Shown here: in pieces, positions 12,818 through 24,771 of the stretch
How positions within the stretch are numbered: position 1 is the stretch's first letter
Layout of the letters: every line of letters starts with the position of its first letter
Source: Alnus glutinosa
Taxonomy: Eukaryota; Streptophyta; Magnoliopsida; Fagales; Betulaceae
Length of the DNA stretch: 64,000 bases
NCBI RefSeq assembly: GCF_958979055.1
Contig: NC_084887.1
Coordinates: 35,690,620-35,754,619 of the forward strand
Direction: 5' to 3'
Program-made: the position numbers and the translations under genes
Notes under the pieces: model-generated
What the model was told of the DNA's origin: nothing
What the model saw: only the letters and a program-made list of their open reading frames with translations
The model's database searches: none

Positions 12818-13120
12818 GGATCCGTTTGGGTTTGCGATTTCAAAATTGCAATTTTAAAATGTGCGATTTGAAAAAAGTGATTTTTAAAAACGCAGTTAAG
12901 CATTTGGCAAAATCACAGTTTGGCCTTTATAATCGCAGGTTAGCCTTTTAAAATACTACGTTTTCAAAAAAGTACCACATTGCCTGCGATTTGAATAAGC
13001 ACTTTTCTACGTTTTCAAATCGCAATTTTTTAAAAACGCAGTTTCCAAACAGTTTATTTTCTGCGATTTGGTTTAAAATCGCACTTTTTCTCTACGAAAT
13101 CGCAATCCCAAACACACCCG
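12818..13120. mobile_element. MITE of the CGATTT-rich family, copy 2
   Basis: About 300 bp, with GGATCCGTTTGGGTTTGCGA at the left and, on the minus strand, GGGTGTGTTTGGGATTGCGA at the right. TA-containing trinucleotides flank it (TAG left, TAA right). The interior (AAAACGCAGTTAAGCATTTG, AAATCGCA words) matches the copy at 740-1041 over most of its length. Confidence 0.65.
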
Positions 13121-16100
13121 TAATCCATTATTCTCTTCCGCTCGTCTTCTCTTTCATATATTTCACATAGTATCAAAGCTATTTAACAATAATAATAATA
13201 ATAAAATATAAATGATTTTCCAATTTTAAGCAATTCAAATTCATTTTTTGAATGAAGTTACCCAACATAGTTTTTTTATTAACAAAGTTTTATGTCAAAT
13301 TGGGTTAAAAGAATTTCTTTCAATTTCGTTTATTAAACTGATACGTGTTTAAAATACATGTGATTCTCAGGTAAATTTTTAAAGATTTGGCTTAAGTGTT
13401 ATAAAAAAACTACAACATGCGTGCAGTAGTTTCTCTAATGGTCCTTATTTAATTTAATTTTCTCTCTTTCTCATTAAAAACTTAAAATTAAACATAGACC
13501 ATTGCATGCATTTTGAACCCTTATTAGTTTAACCGACTATGTTGACAAAATTTTCTTTCCCACAATTTAGAAAGAAAAAGGAAAAAAGAAAACTTTATAT
13601 GTTTTTATTATATATAATTATAAAGAATAGCTGTTTAGGTGGGTTTAGAATCTGGGTAATAGCTGTTGGTCTACATCAGGAGCTACCGTCTTTTGACTAA
13701 GTGCATAAATCAAGGGATCACTTGTGCCGCGTTCCTTGATTAGAGAATATGCCCTTTCCCGCTAATCAAGGAACTCCACCTGCAAATTTCTTAGCAAAGG
13801 GCCTGCTAAAAGCCATGGAATTTTGAATCCAGTGCTTTCTATATATCACAAGTTTCTTACAAGTTAATATAGCATTTTACGATTCTCACCATATTAGTCA
13901 TTAGAATTTTTTTTTTTACTACAAATCAATTCTTATAAATTTGATGCGATAGTCCATATAAATTTCACTCTGGACATGAGTATAAGAGTTTAATTATTTC
14001 ATCAATTAAATATTGACTGTCAGATTAACTTTGTAAAATATTTGTAGTAAAAGTAATAATATTCATAACCGTAAACAATTAATTTTGTGCAATTTGATTT
14101 AAAATTATATTTTTTGTCTATAAAATTGCAATACCCAATGCACCCTAAAGCTTGTACCCAATGATTTTGGTTTTGAGGGAAATTCTGCATGTTTTAATAC
14201 CATGTGTCATTTTCTCTCATACGTGCATTACGTACGTTGAAGAAACAAATGGGGCTTCTTGTTTCATGTGTGGTCTGATGGGTATGCATCCCAGCAACCA
14301 AGCAAGAGGATAATATTAATATGGCAGATTATTTTCAGCTCAAAGGGGATTTGTCTTGGTTGTTGTTTGTCACTGCCACATGGGAGCTGGCCTCTGTATT
14401 TCTAGGACTGGCGCATGTGAGCAGCTACCCTGGCCATGGCTGTTCACATCAATTTAATATAACATATCTACTACTTTCCCTTTCACCATACAATATATAT
14501 ATATATGTTGCCATCACATATTAAAAGAAGTGGGACTTTTAATGTTACTTAATTCGATCAATTCTTTATAGTTAAACCCTCCTAGAATGAATTTTCAACA
14601 CCTATTTATTTACATTTCGTGGCATGTAATCGTTGATCTACTGCATCCAGGTGCCGACAAAGTCTGCCATATGCAACGCATGACTCATGAAGTTCCAAAG
14701 GCCCCCGTAACAGCATGCAAGATGCGGTTCACAGTTTGAAAATCCCACTAAATTATTTGTTTGAATTTAATTTATTTTTTATTTTTTAAAGTTTTTGCAC
14801 CACTCCGGTTTATATTGTTCATATTAAGAACATGATCAATATCCTATTTAATTAGATAGAGTAATTTATAAATATAATAATAAGTGTTTAAGTTTCACAT
14901 TATTACTTAGTAGGTAGAATTGAGTTTTATAAATAATTTTATAAAAACTTCAACTCGATTAGTTTTTTTTTTATGATGATAGTGCTTCTGATGTGTGTTA
15001 CAGTATCTAGTATCTACCAAACACTGTTTAGATCCGAGGACGGAGGACCATGTAACAAGGTTGTCGTATTTTCTTTTTTCTTTTTTTAATCGTATTGACG
15101 AAATCTAAATCTATATAGAGGACAAGTGGTAAAGAAAAATATTACGCGAGTTCCTAAGAACCCAATATCGAAGGGATCGAGGGTTTCTTAATTAACTAAT
15201 TATTATAAACTAACCAAAAAAGGTATCCTAGCTAGGCATTATTTTTGTATTGGGAACATCTAGACGATATATCGATTATGTGAAAAAATTTGGTTAACAA
15301 GGATCAAGGGTCCCTCAATGGACCTCACCCTTTAAATAGATCGAAACAATCCAACCAAAACGCCCTTATCGTGAGATCGATCAAGAAGGCCAGGAAGTAG
15401 ATAAGTGATCCAGATCGATTATAAACCCAGTCACGTAGATTTGAAAGCTACAAACGTTCAAATCGATCTCCTGATTTGCAAGCATATTGGGCCACACGTA
15501 CAGTACGTGCTCCTTGATGTATAACATGTATGATGATATTATCTGTACATGTCATGACTCATGCACTGCCGACACAAAGGAGATATGCTACGTGCATGCA
15601 TGCCACAACTCAAAAACTAACATTTTCAGTAGTATAATAAGAGAAGATAAATGGCCTCATGGGTCACAAATGGTTGCGCACTTGGCAGACATAAAATGAG
15701 AATGGCCACTACGTCTATGAAAGAAGAATGTGGGAGTGTCTGAGATGTTAGACGGGAAGCCTAAAGCTTGTCTGTTCGGTGAGATGTCCATTTCTGAATC
15801 AAGATTAGCTAGACTGCGCGCGGCTTCGATATAAATGGACCACGATGATAGAACCTTAGCTAATAGCTGCCATGCACCTTGCCTGTATATCTGGGTAATA
15901 TATATGGTCGGGAAATTAATGTCAATTGTCGTCAAGAACTGCACGAGCTAGCTGATACTGCCAATTACTAGGTTTTTCTGGGATTGCTCGATCATTAGGT
16001 GTAAGTGTAACTTAATTGCTGTCTCAATTACAACCTTAAACTTCTGGAAAAATATTTCAGACTTATCGGATCCCACATATATATCACCAAGGCTAACCCT

Positions 16101-16498
16101 GTTGCTGATTCATATTTGGTGTAGCAGTAAGCTAGGCATTGCCTAGCTTGTTCCCCAAATCTAAACCCAACTTTAATTATTATACTCCAGAAAATGGAGA
16201 TGATGAGAGAGGAGGGAGATTTGCCAAGTTTCATATTTTGGAACAAAAATGTATATACCACATTTTGTATCTCACGGTGTGCGACCGCAAATTCAGTATA
16301 CTAAAGTATTAACTAAATAATTAAATTCGTAATTTCTTTTCAGGTTAAGTTTTTGAAATAATCGGTGATTTAACATGATATCAAAACAAAAGTTTTGAGT
16401 TCAAATCTTATTTTTTTACCTTTGTTTTAGTTAAATATTTTACATATTAAGCTCCACTTGTTGAGGGGCAATTGATGATTTAACATAGTATAAAATTA
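13121..16498. other. Intergenic DNA, no gene recognised
   Basis: It holds a partial CGATTT-type MITE end at about 14065-14145 and a perfect 13-bp inverted repeat (13731-13743 with 13762-13774, GTTCCTTGATTAG, 18-nt loop). Several unassigned short open frames occur (for example 14321-14524, and 15657-15944 on the minus strand). No domain or exon structure could be supported. Confidence 0.45.
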
Positions 16499-17077
16499 AG
16501 GGATAATTGCACCGTTGGTTCCTGTGGCATGTCATAATTATTTTTTACTCCCTATGGTTTAAAAAGTTCATAGGAGGTCCTCGTGGTATGTAATAATTAC
16601 AAATCGATCACTGGCGTGAAATTCTGTTAAAATTTTTAACAAATTTCACGTCAGCGACACGTGTCGCCAATAAAAATATAAATTAATTAAAAAATAAATA
16701 AAAATACTTATTTTTTTAAAAAAAAAAAAAAAAATTCAAAAGATTCAAAAAAAGAAAGCTGAAAGGGGTGGCCCAGCCACCCTTTCAGCTTTTTTTTTTG
16801 AATTTTTTTTTGAATTTTTTTTATTTCTTTTTTAAAAAAATAAGTATTTTAATTTATTTTTTAATAAATTTATATTTTTTTTATTAAGATGGACACATGT
16901 TGCCACGTGTTGCTGACGTGGCATTTGACGGAATCTGTTAAAAATTTTAACAGAATTTGACGCCAGGGATCGATTTGTAATTATTGCATACTACGAGGAC
17001 CTCCCATGAACTTTTTAAACCATAGGGAGTGAAAAATAATTATGGCATACCACAGGGACCAACGGTGCAATTATCCT
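16499..17077. mobile_element. hAT-like MITE with hairpin core and 8-bp target duplication
   Basis: The ends are AGGGATAATTGCACC and, inverted, GGTGCAATTATCCT. The perfect 8-bp duplication TAAAATTA lies at 16491-16498 and 17078-17085. The two arms are inverted copies for roughly 200 bp. The core near 16758-16792 is a GC-rich hairpin (AAAGCTGAAAGG with GGTGGC pairing to its complement). No coding capacity. It is a close relative of 31436-32100. Confidence 0.85.
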
Positions 17078-17180
17078 TAAAATTAATACACTGAGTTTAG
17101 AGTAGACTACAACACACATTGGCATGAATTGACCACCTTAGGCTCAACATTGTCATACATCTAGTTTGACAAAGCCTTTA

Positions 17181-17780
17181 TGTAACACCCAGGAGCATAT
17201 AAATAACAATTTGCGAAAATATAAAAGTATAGGAAAATGAATTAAAACATGAGCTCAGGATACGTCGTTCGTAGCAATACCCGAGCACGGTGAGGTTCGT
17301 AAGCATTTAGGACAAAAGGACCAAAAAGTGAAGGCGAAGACATGAAACTAAAGGTATTCTGCCCATTACTCATTTGACCAAGATTTTAGGGCCATGTGTC
17401 AACAAACTCAACATAGTTTTTCGAAAGAAAATCAACGGTCAAATGTGGAGTTAGGTGATCTTGATCTATTGAGAGTCGGTCTTGATTATTCGAGATGTAA
17501 GATAAACAACGAATTGATCCGACTTGACTTGCATTAAATGCGAAAATCATGATCTCGGTTGATCAAGTGCTAATTTTGATTGGTTTAGCATGTTGACGTA
17601 AGAGGGATTGGCCGTTTTGGAATCTCTCAATCGATAGAGCAGTAAGTTCGATCGACCGAGCTTGCATGAAACCAACTTAAAACTTTTATTTAAATGCCAA
17701 ACTACTTGAGGATCCTTCATTTCTTCATTTTGGTCGTCCAAACAACCTAAAATCCCAAAATCCCACACACACACACACAC
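17181..17780 (+). mobile_element. LTR-like fragment starting TGTAACACCC
   Basis: It begins TGTAACACCCAGGAGC, a typical plant Gypsy-type LTR start. Further in it has TCGATCGACC-type words like those at 30200-30600, 33950-34150 and 62150-62420. No coding domain, primer-binding site or partner LTR was found. The right boundary is approximate. Confidence 0.4.
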
Positions 17781-18379
17781 AGGGAGTTTTTTTCTATGGG
17801 TTGGAGGAATTAATTTCTTCCACTCTAATCTATTAAACTGATCATGATGTGTTCAAAAGACATGTAAAAATTATATGTATTTTGAACATACGTTGATTTA
17901 ATAGATTTAGTTAGAAAAATTTATTCTATACTATCTTTTTCTTTTTCTTTTTGTAAAAAAAAAATAAAAATAAAAAAATAAAAAATACTTAATTCTAGAA
18001 AAAATTACTGGCGGGCAGTAGTGGTAATGTTGAACAAGGCCCAACTTTATGCCCTAAAACCAACGCTGACTAAGGTTGGGCCAGGCCGACCATATTTTCA
18101 CGTCAAGCATATATGCTGTTGGGGAAGATTTGGGTTGGGCCAATCTTTCCACGGCAACAATGACTTCTTGCTCCAACAGCGGATGTTGCTGCAAAACATC
18201 AGGCATGGTTCGACTTATAACAATTAACAGCGATGAATAAGTCGTCGTAAAAGAAAGCCAAAAATAAACGCGGTTACCTCTAACAAATATATATTAACAA
18301 TTCCCTTTTACAGCAACTATTGAATTACTGACGCAACAAGCTTCTTCTTCTTCTTCTTTCTTTTCTTTCTTTCTTCTTC
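17781..18379. other. Intergenic DNA, no gene recognised
   Basis: AT-rich spacer ending in a CTT-rich tract. A 68-codon plus frame at 18021-18227 shows no domain. Confidence 0.4.
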
Positions 18380-19460
18380 TTTTTTTTTTTTTTTTTTTTT
18401 TTGTGGGCAAGTCAAATTTCATTAATAGAAGAGAGAACAATACAAAAGAAAGAGTGGGCACTCCAACAAAACCCAAGTACAAACATTGTTGTGCAAACTG
18501 CAAATTAAAATCCTACAAATGAGAACTGTCCATTGGCAAATAAATTGCCTATTACAATAATTTTTTAGCAGAGAGTCCAAGTAAGAGGCTATTAAAAATG
18601 GTGGTTTTTTAAGCAATCCAATGAATGAAATGCATCATGAATGCCTACTGCATCTGCAAGAGAGCTTGAAAGATAACAATTTAGCCGAAACAACCGTCTA
18701 CCGTAGAAGAGCAACACCACAATGTCCGATAAGAGAGCTTCTTCTTCTTCTTCTTTTTTTAATAACACAGTACCTTCTTCTTCATTTTTGAGAAATAATC
18801 TCCAAATGGTTACTCAACTAGAGAAGCAATACAAGAACAAGAGCACCAAATATAACCACAACCCCCAATGGCGAGAAAACAGAGCCCAAAGACCATAGCT
18901 GTGAACTAGAGATAAAGAATTTCTACTCACAAAGCAAGGTAAAAAATCTAACTTAAAGCAGCTACTAATTGGTAGACTGTGAAACAGAGATAAAAATGTA
19001 CATAACATAAACAAACAAACAGAGATCCCAGAATACAAGCTCTAAAAAAAAAAACGATCATTGAAGTCGGTGTGTGTAAAGCACACGCCTTTTTCGAGAA
19101 CCTCCAAAACGATGGACGACCTTCACGAGCTTATATTGGCACCTTTCAAAACCCTAAAAACCAACTATAACCCCCACACAAACATAAAACAGAAGAGCTA
19201 AACCGCCGAACCCACTCTTTTAAAGAGCTAGAAAATCTCCACAGAAAAAAGAAAATGCTCAACGGAAGCAGCGGGGAGATTAGACATTGAATGAATAATG
19301 AGGGATAGGACAAGTAGTGGACAACGCCAAAGATTGATAAAAATACGATTGCAATTTGCGAACCTTTCCATCAGGATTCAGGCCAAAAGATATGGGCAAC
19401 ACAAATTGACAGCTTTACATCCAAGTACAATGGCCTAAATATTGGACCGCTATTAATTTT
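18380..19460 (-). mobile_element. Rearranged LINE remnant with poly-A tail
   Basis: On the minus strand the sequence ends in a poly-A tail (a poly-T run of about 22 at 18381-18402 on the plus strand). It is preceded by a 3' end typical of plant L1 elements (GTACTTGGGTTTTGTTGG, then CTATTAATGAAATTTG). The far part (about 19050-19300) reads like an L1 5' leader (GTCGTCCATCGTTTTGGAGG). No reverse transcriptase remains, so the element looks internally deleted. CTT-rich tracts occur at 18340-18380 and again at 18738-18760. Boundaries are approximate. Confidence 0.4.
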
Positions 19461-20785
19461 GTTTTTGAAAGCATTTTTTATTGGTATCTTTTTTTTTCTT
19501 TCATTCGAATAAAAACGGAAAAAGACTCTTTTTGTGACTTTCTTCCATTTTAAATTTTTTTTTAAGGGAAAAAAAAAAAAAAAAGAGGAAGAAGAAGAAA
19601 GAGGTAAAATGTTGACTGAAAGATATCGCCTATAAAAGTGGCGAACCCATCATTTCTTTTTTATTTTTATCATGGGCCAAAAAAAAAAAAGACGTATAAT
19701 ATGGTTGACGTCCCATCAAAATTGATAGAAACTTGAGCCATCAATCACTCAAGCCTACACTGACAAGATTCCTATGGAGAACCCTTTTTCTTTTTTATGG
19801 TTCAACTAGATTTGCAAGTTTTGATTTAACTTCATATTAAGTTTTGATTTAACTTCATATTTGATCCCCTGATTGTTTTTTTTTTTTTTTTTTTGGGTCT
19901 CATCCCGAGTTCATCTTAACATGGATAATCCCCTATCACCACCCCATTGATGTACTTTCATGGGAAAGATTTGTCTTTGTGTCATCTTAGAGTTATTTTT
20001 AAAATTAAAATTAAAATTAAAATTTGATTGTAATTTTAAAAGCTACATAATATTTAAAAAAACACAAAAAAGACTTTAATACTCTTTATAGTATTACTAG
20101 TAAAAGAAATATCCAAATATGTATTAGACTTATTTGGTAAAGGTTTTTGAGATAAATTTTGTATGAAAAAGTAAAGAAGTTTAATTTTATAATGAGTATT
20201 TTTATTTGAATAATAATAAAAAATTATTGATATAATATAAAAATATAAAAAATATATATATATTTTGAAGTTGATTTTTTTTTTTATAAAAAATAAAAAA
20301 TAAATAAATGTTAAGGCAAAAACCTTTGCTAAATAAGTCCGTAAAAATTTATAATAAATACAATTGACTCATAATTCGAAAGTATGAAGTCAATCAGAAT
20401 CTAGATGTAGAAAAATATTACAATATTTATCGTTAGAACATACTTTTCTGGAGTCAAAATGACAGAAATGTACACGTAAAACATTCCAAGGAAAAACAGC
20501 AAAAAAACTTTTGAATAAGTGATCCGTTGAAGTGGTAGGGCCAGCCTGTAGTGCACGGTAGCGATGCGACTTGGTGCATCGGACGATCATCAAAAGTCTC
20601 GCACTTGAATGTAAATGGAAGAATGTCGGCAATGACGTGAGCGTCATTGAAAAGGAGTGTTTCGACAACCCCGCTGCCTACTTTCCTACAAGCTCAAAGT
20701 GTCCAAATAAGGTTCAAAACACATGGAATACAAACGTACTTTTCTCCCCCATTTCATGATTATTTAATAATCGCATACTCTTCAA
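19461..20785. other. Intergenic DNA with an unassigned open frame
   Basis: AT-rich, with homopolymer runs. The stretch 20390-20760 is less AT-rich and open on both strands (92 codons minus, 62 and 64 plus). No domain is recognised. It could be a gene remnant. Confidence 0.35.
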
Positions 20786-21055
20786 AATATTTTAGTTTGT
20801 TTGTTCTTGAAAAAAATGTGATTTTAAATAAAATTATATAAAAGAAAAAAAAAATTGTCATTTGAAAGTGTATTTTTATAAAATTACGGTTTGAAAATGT
20901 TTTAAAAAAAATTATATTTGCAAATCGCAGCTAAAAATATGCATTTTTAAATGCCAAATCGAGATTTTTTGCAACGCATATTTGCGTTTTGAAATCACTT
21001 TTTTTTAAAAAAAAGAAAAAATCACACGTTTTAAAACTGCAAATTCAAGCGGACC
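20786..21055. mobile_element. Degenerate MITE of the CGATTT-rich family
   Basis: It carries the family words AAATCGCAG, ATGCCAAATCG, TTTTGAAATCAC and an end near AGCGGACCC. It is more diverged than the copies at 740 and 12818, and the ends are not precise. Confidence 0.4.
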
Positions 21056-21847
21056 CGAATTTGTTGGAATGTGGTTCTTATTATTAGGTCTCGAATTTTA
21101 CGTAAATGTAGAAGCTTAAAAGAAAAAAAAAAAAAAAATGCAAAGTCCATCTACTCCGAAAAAATATGTCTTAAATTGTAAACTATCCGAAATTGGTGTG
21201 TTTTCGACCTTTCTCTTAACAACAAGAAATTACCTTCCGTGTTTGAATTAAAATCGCTTATAATTATTTGTCTAAATTCTCCTGTTCACATTTGTGACGG
21301 GAAGAAACGACGTGAGATGAAGGTCGTTCTAGCCTTCTAGGACTTTCGATGTTGGTCGACATGGTTGGGGTCCTCCATGTCATGGGTAAGCGGGAAAGCT
21401 AAGGTTGTGGAAACCATTAAAGACCACACAAAATCACAAAGTGAGAAATGAATATATTTTCCGAACTCGAACGGATTGCGCCGAGAAATCAGGCTCATTA
21501 GTAAGACCCGGCCATAAATTCACGTGCACTAAGGTGGCAGCAAGTACTGCCATCTGTTTAGATCGCACGGCTGACGTTACTTTCAACAAAAGAACCTCCC
21601 CCATCTCGCAGGTTTATGTCTCCTTTAAACCAAAAAAACAAAACAAGAGAGAGATAGAAGAAAAGGACTTTCCTCTCGCAAGACACAACCGGCCAGCATA
21701 ATCTAATGAGGAGGGAAGTCACAGGTTCTTCTTCACAGCTCGCCTCTCACTCTCTGAGTTTCCATTGGAAGATGATCTTTTACTTTAAAAGTTAAGATCA
21801 TTCTCTCTCTTTATCATAATTCTCTTCTGACTTGCACAGAAAGAATC
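21056..21847. promoter_or_regulatory. Upstream region of the TBL gene
   Basis: The first part is spacer. The last 100-150 bp before the ATG, with TCTCTCTCTTTATC near 21802, reads like a plant 5' leader. A 98-codon frame at 21405-21701 has no recognisable domain and is probably chance. No specific promoter element could be established. Confidence 0.3.
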
Positions 21848-24771
21848 ATGATTTCCCAAGACAAACACCAGCAGGGCAAATGGGACAGATGCCTCAACAT
21901 GGGAAAATTTGTACCTTTCATGTTATCTTCTCTGTTTATAGCCACCATTTTCGGCCTTTTCCTCCTCTGTTCTCCAAACCCTTTTACGATTATATCCAAA
22001 CAAGGCCTTGATTCCGTCCAAAAACAACCGCCAACCCCCATGCAAGCCCATGAGTCTGTCCAAGAAGAACAGCAACCTGATCATCTCAAACCCCAGAAAA
22101 GTAAACTCCAAAACAACACCTTTCTTCCTTACATTATTCTTCCTTACATTATGCAGAAAAAAAAAAAAAAAAAAAAAAGTTTTGGGTTCTAATTAATTAA
22201 ACATGTTTTTGGTTTTTGTAGAGAAGGATTGTGACTTGTTTAAGGGTCATTGGGTTCGAGAATCAAGAGGGCATTTATATACCAATTCAAGCTGCACGAC
22301 AATTCCCGAGTCAAAGAATTGTTTCAAGAATGGGAGGAAAGACATGGATTTTCTCAATTGGAGATGGAAACCTGACGAATGCGAGCTCCCACGGTTTGAT
22401 GCCAGGAGCTTTCTACAAATTGTACAGGGAAAGAAAATGGCATTTATCGGTGACTCGGTTGCCCGAAATCATATGGAATCCCTTCAATGCCTTCTGTCAC
22501 AGGTAATTAAATTTTGTCTTTACTCTGAAATTCCACAGTAATCTAATTAATTATGTTATTACATACGAGGAATAAATCAAATTATGCATGCATTAATGCC
22601 CATTGCACGGATTACGTTACTTTCTATTAATTCTAATATTCCTTGGCACTTTGCGTGCTCTGCTAGTCAGAGGGCATTTATATTTTTCAGTGCCGTATCC
22701 TATCTTACTTGCTAATTTACTGTGTTTACAAGGAAAGAATTGAACTTGATTATATAACGTGGAAAATTGGTCATTTCAAATCTCACGATGGTAACAAATT
22801 AATTTTGACTCTTAATTGCAGAGAAACAGCCAAGTCTTAGTTAGGGTGCCGTGGTTTTAGCGATTTCAAATCGCATTTTTTTCAAACACACTTTTTATGA
22901 CTATGTTTAAAAATATGCACGAAATACACTTTTAATTGAAAATCTTACTGAATACTTCAACAATTTTGGTTAAGGTAGGCCAAAAATGATCTACGATCTC
23001 TAGCTATTACTTCATATATAACTTATAGTGGATTTAATGTCTTTTTCTCTCTCTTTTTTTCACCAACGAAAGTCAATAAAGAAAGCTTGACAACATAATA
23101 GTATTGGAGATTGGTGTTCTTGTCAGCTGGCAAGACTGTGATAACGATGAATTAGGATCTCTTACAATTTGTTGTTCAAATTGTTAGTAATTTGAATAGC
23201 AATTATGAGATAGTCTATATAGAACTCATATGCTCAGAGAGATGACTGGACAGCTCATAATTTATTTGAGCAGGTGAGTCTCATATAAGATCTCTCACAA
23301 TTTCTATTCAAATTATAATTTAGACAACAAATTTCTGAAAATTTAAATCTAATAGTTAATGATAGTAATATGCAGAACAATAACAGAGAAAAAGTCAAAA
23401 CACTTAACAAAGTAGACACATGTGGGCCGTACAAGTGTATCCCTCATAGAAGCAAGAGGAATGCTAGAGCATCTCCTTGTGTTCTCCTGGAATGGTATAG
23501 ATGTATTTTTTTTAATTTAAAAATTACATCTATGCCATCTAAAAGGACATAGATGTAATTTTTTTAATTACATCTATGCCATTGCAGGAGAACACCAGGA
23601 AATGTTCTAGCATTTTTCATAGAAGCAATCAATCTTAAGATTGATCATTACTTAAATTGTGAGTTGACGGGTTTGGCTTTGTAGTCAACCCCACGTAAAT
23701 ATGGTACCAAATTACCAATAATAAGCTAATAGCATGATACTATTACCACATTTGCTAGGCACGCAACATTATTGCATGTGATCACCAATCAAACCTAAAG
23801 CCATTGCTTTGAAAGGAGCCTAAGATTACAAGGAAATCAAATCTACATAATGTCTTAATTCAATATTGTTAGAGAGTGAAAGACAGCTATCCCATGGAAG
23901 CTCCATGTTTTGAAAGGAGATTCATGTCTTTTGTGAGTGAAGACAGCAATCCCATGGAAGCTTATAAAATTTGCTAATGTTGTTGCAGGAGGAAATTCCA
24001 AAAGACGTTTACAAGGATTCGGAGGATAGGTTCCGAACGTTGTACTTTCCTCGCTACGACTTCACCCTTATGGTGCTTTGGAGCAAATTCCTTATAGTCG
24101 GCGAGGAAAGAATGATAAACGGCACAGGATCCAGCTTTTTCGACTTGCAGATTGACAAGGTCGAAGACGAGTGGACTAAGTACCTCCCCGATGTAGACTA
24201 CGCTATCATCTCAACTGGGCATTGGTTCTTCCGAGTATTGTACCTACACGAAGGTGAGAATACGGTAGGATGTGTTTACTGCCATGAACCAAATGTCACT
24301 GACCTCAACATCGACTTCGCTCTTCGAATGGCTGTTCGAACGACGTTGAAGTACGTCAATGGCTGCAAGAACTGCAGCACTCGCCTGGTGACTCTGTTAA
24401 GGACATTTGCGCCAGCCCACTTTGAGCATGGGACTTGGAATACCGGAGGATACTGCAACAGGACGACTCCTCTTAATGAGACGGAGATAGACTTAGGGAA
24501 TTTTGAGTGGCAACTGAGGAACGTTCAGGTAGAAGAATTGGAAAGAGCAAGAGAAACAGGGGAAAAGCAGGGGAAAAGGTTTGGGTTAGTTGATGTTACA
24601 GGGGCCATGCTGATGAGACCTGATGGGCACCCTGGAGAACACTGGGGCAACAAATGGAAAGGAGGCTACAACGATTGTGTCCATTGGTGCATGCCGGGCC
24701 CTGTTGATACCTGGAGTGAACTTTTTCTGGCAGTTCTGAGAAAGGAGGCAGAGGCAGGGTTGAGTTCTTGA
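21848..24771 (+). CDS. TBL22: Trichome birefringence-like polysaccharide O-acetyltransferase (TBL19-22 clade)
   Basis: TBL proteins are Golgi type II membrane enzymes that add O-acetyl groups to cell-wall polysaccharides; the related AXY4/AXY4L act on xyloglucan. Exons 21848-22100, 22222-22502 and 23989-24771 give 438 aa. A membrane anchor lies at about 20-42. The TBL domain starts at DCDLFKGHW (87-95), the GDS nucleophile is Ser 163 (FIGDSVARN), and the DxxH partner is Asp 407/His 410 (DCVHWC). Conserved cysteines (88, 109, 118, 138) are present. Exon 1 to 2 joins within a Lys codon. Intron 2 (1.5 kb) hosts a foldback MITE. I place it in the TBL19-22 clade by sequence. The TBL22/AXY4L name rests on its position next to CSLC4 and is less sure. 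Confidence 0.9.
22845..22960. mobile_element. Partial CGATTT-rich MITE in TBL intron 2
   Basis: It begins near GGGTGCCGTGG and continues with GCGATTTCAAATCGCA, matching one end of the family at 740 and 12818. The rest is missing or decayed. Confidence 0.35.
23456..23617. mobile_element. Foldback MITE in TBL intron 2 with 11-bp target duplication
   Basis: This is a 162-bp element. The arms GAATGCTAGAGCAT...GTGTTCTCCTG and CAGGAGAACAC...ATGTTCTAGCATT are inverted copies, and internal ATTACATCTATGCCAT blocks repeat. CATAGAAGCAA occurs at 23445-23455 and 23618-23628. The duplication length of about 9-11 bp suggests a Mutator-like element. It sits inside an intron and breaks no exon. Confidence 0.75.

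Noticed and set aside
14321-14524. 67-codon frame beginning MADYFQLKGDLSWLL
   Set aside because: No domain recognised, no splice partners, and it runs into an AT repeat.
21405-21701. 98-codon frame upstream of the TBL gene
   Set aside because: No domain, not in frame with the TBL exons, and in a probable promoter region.
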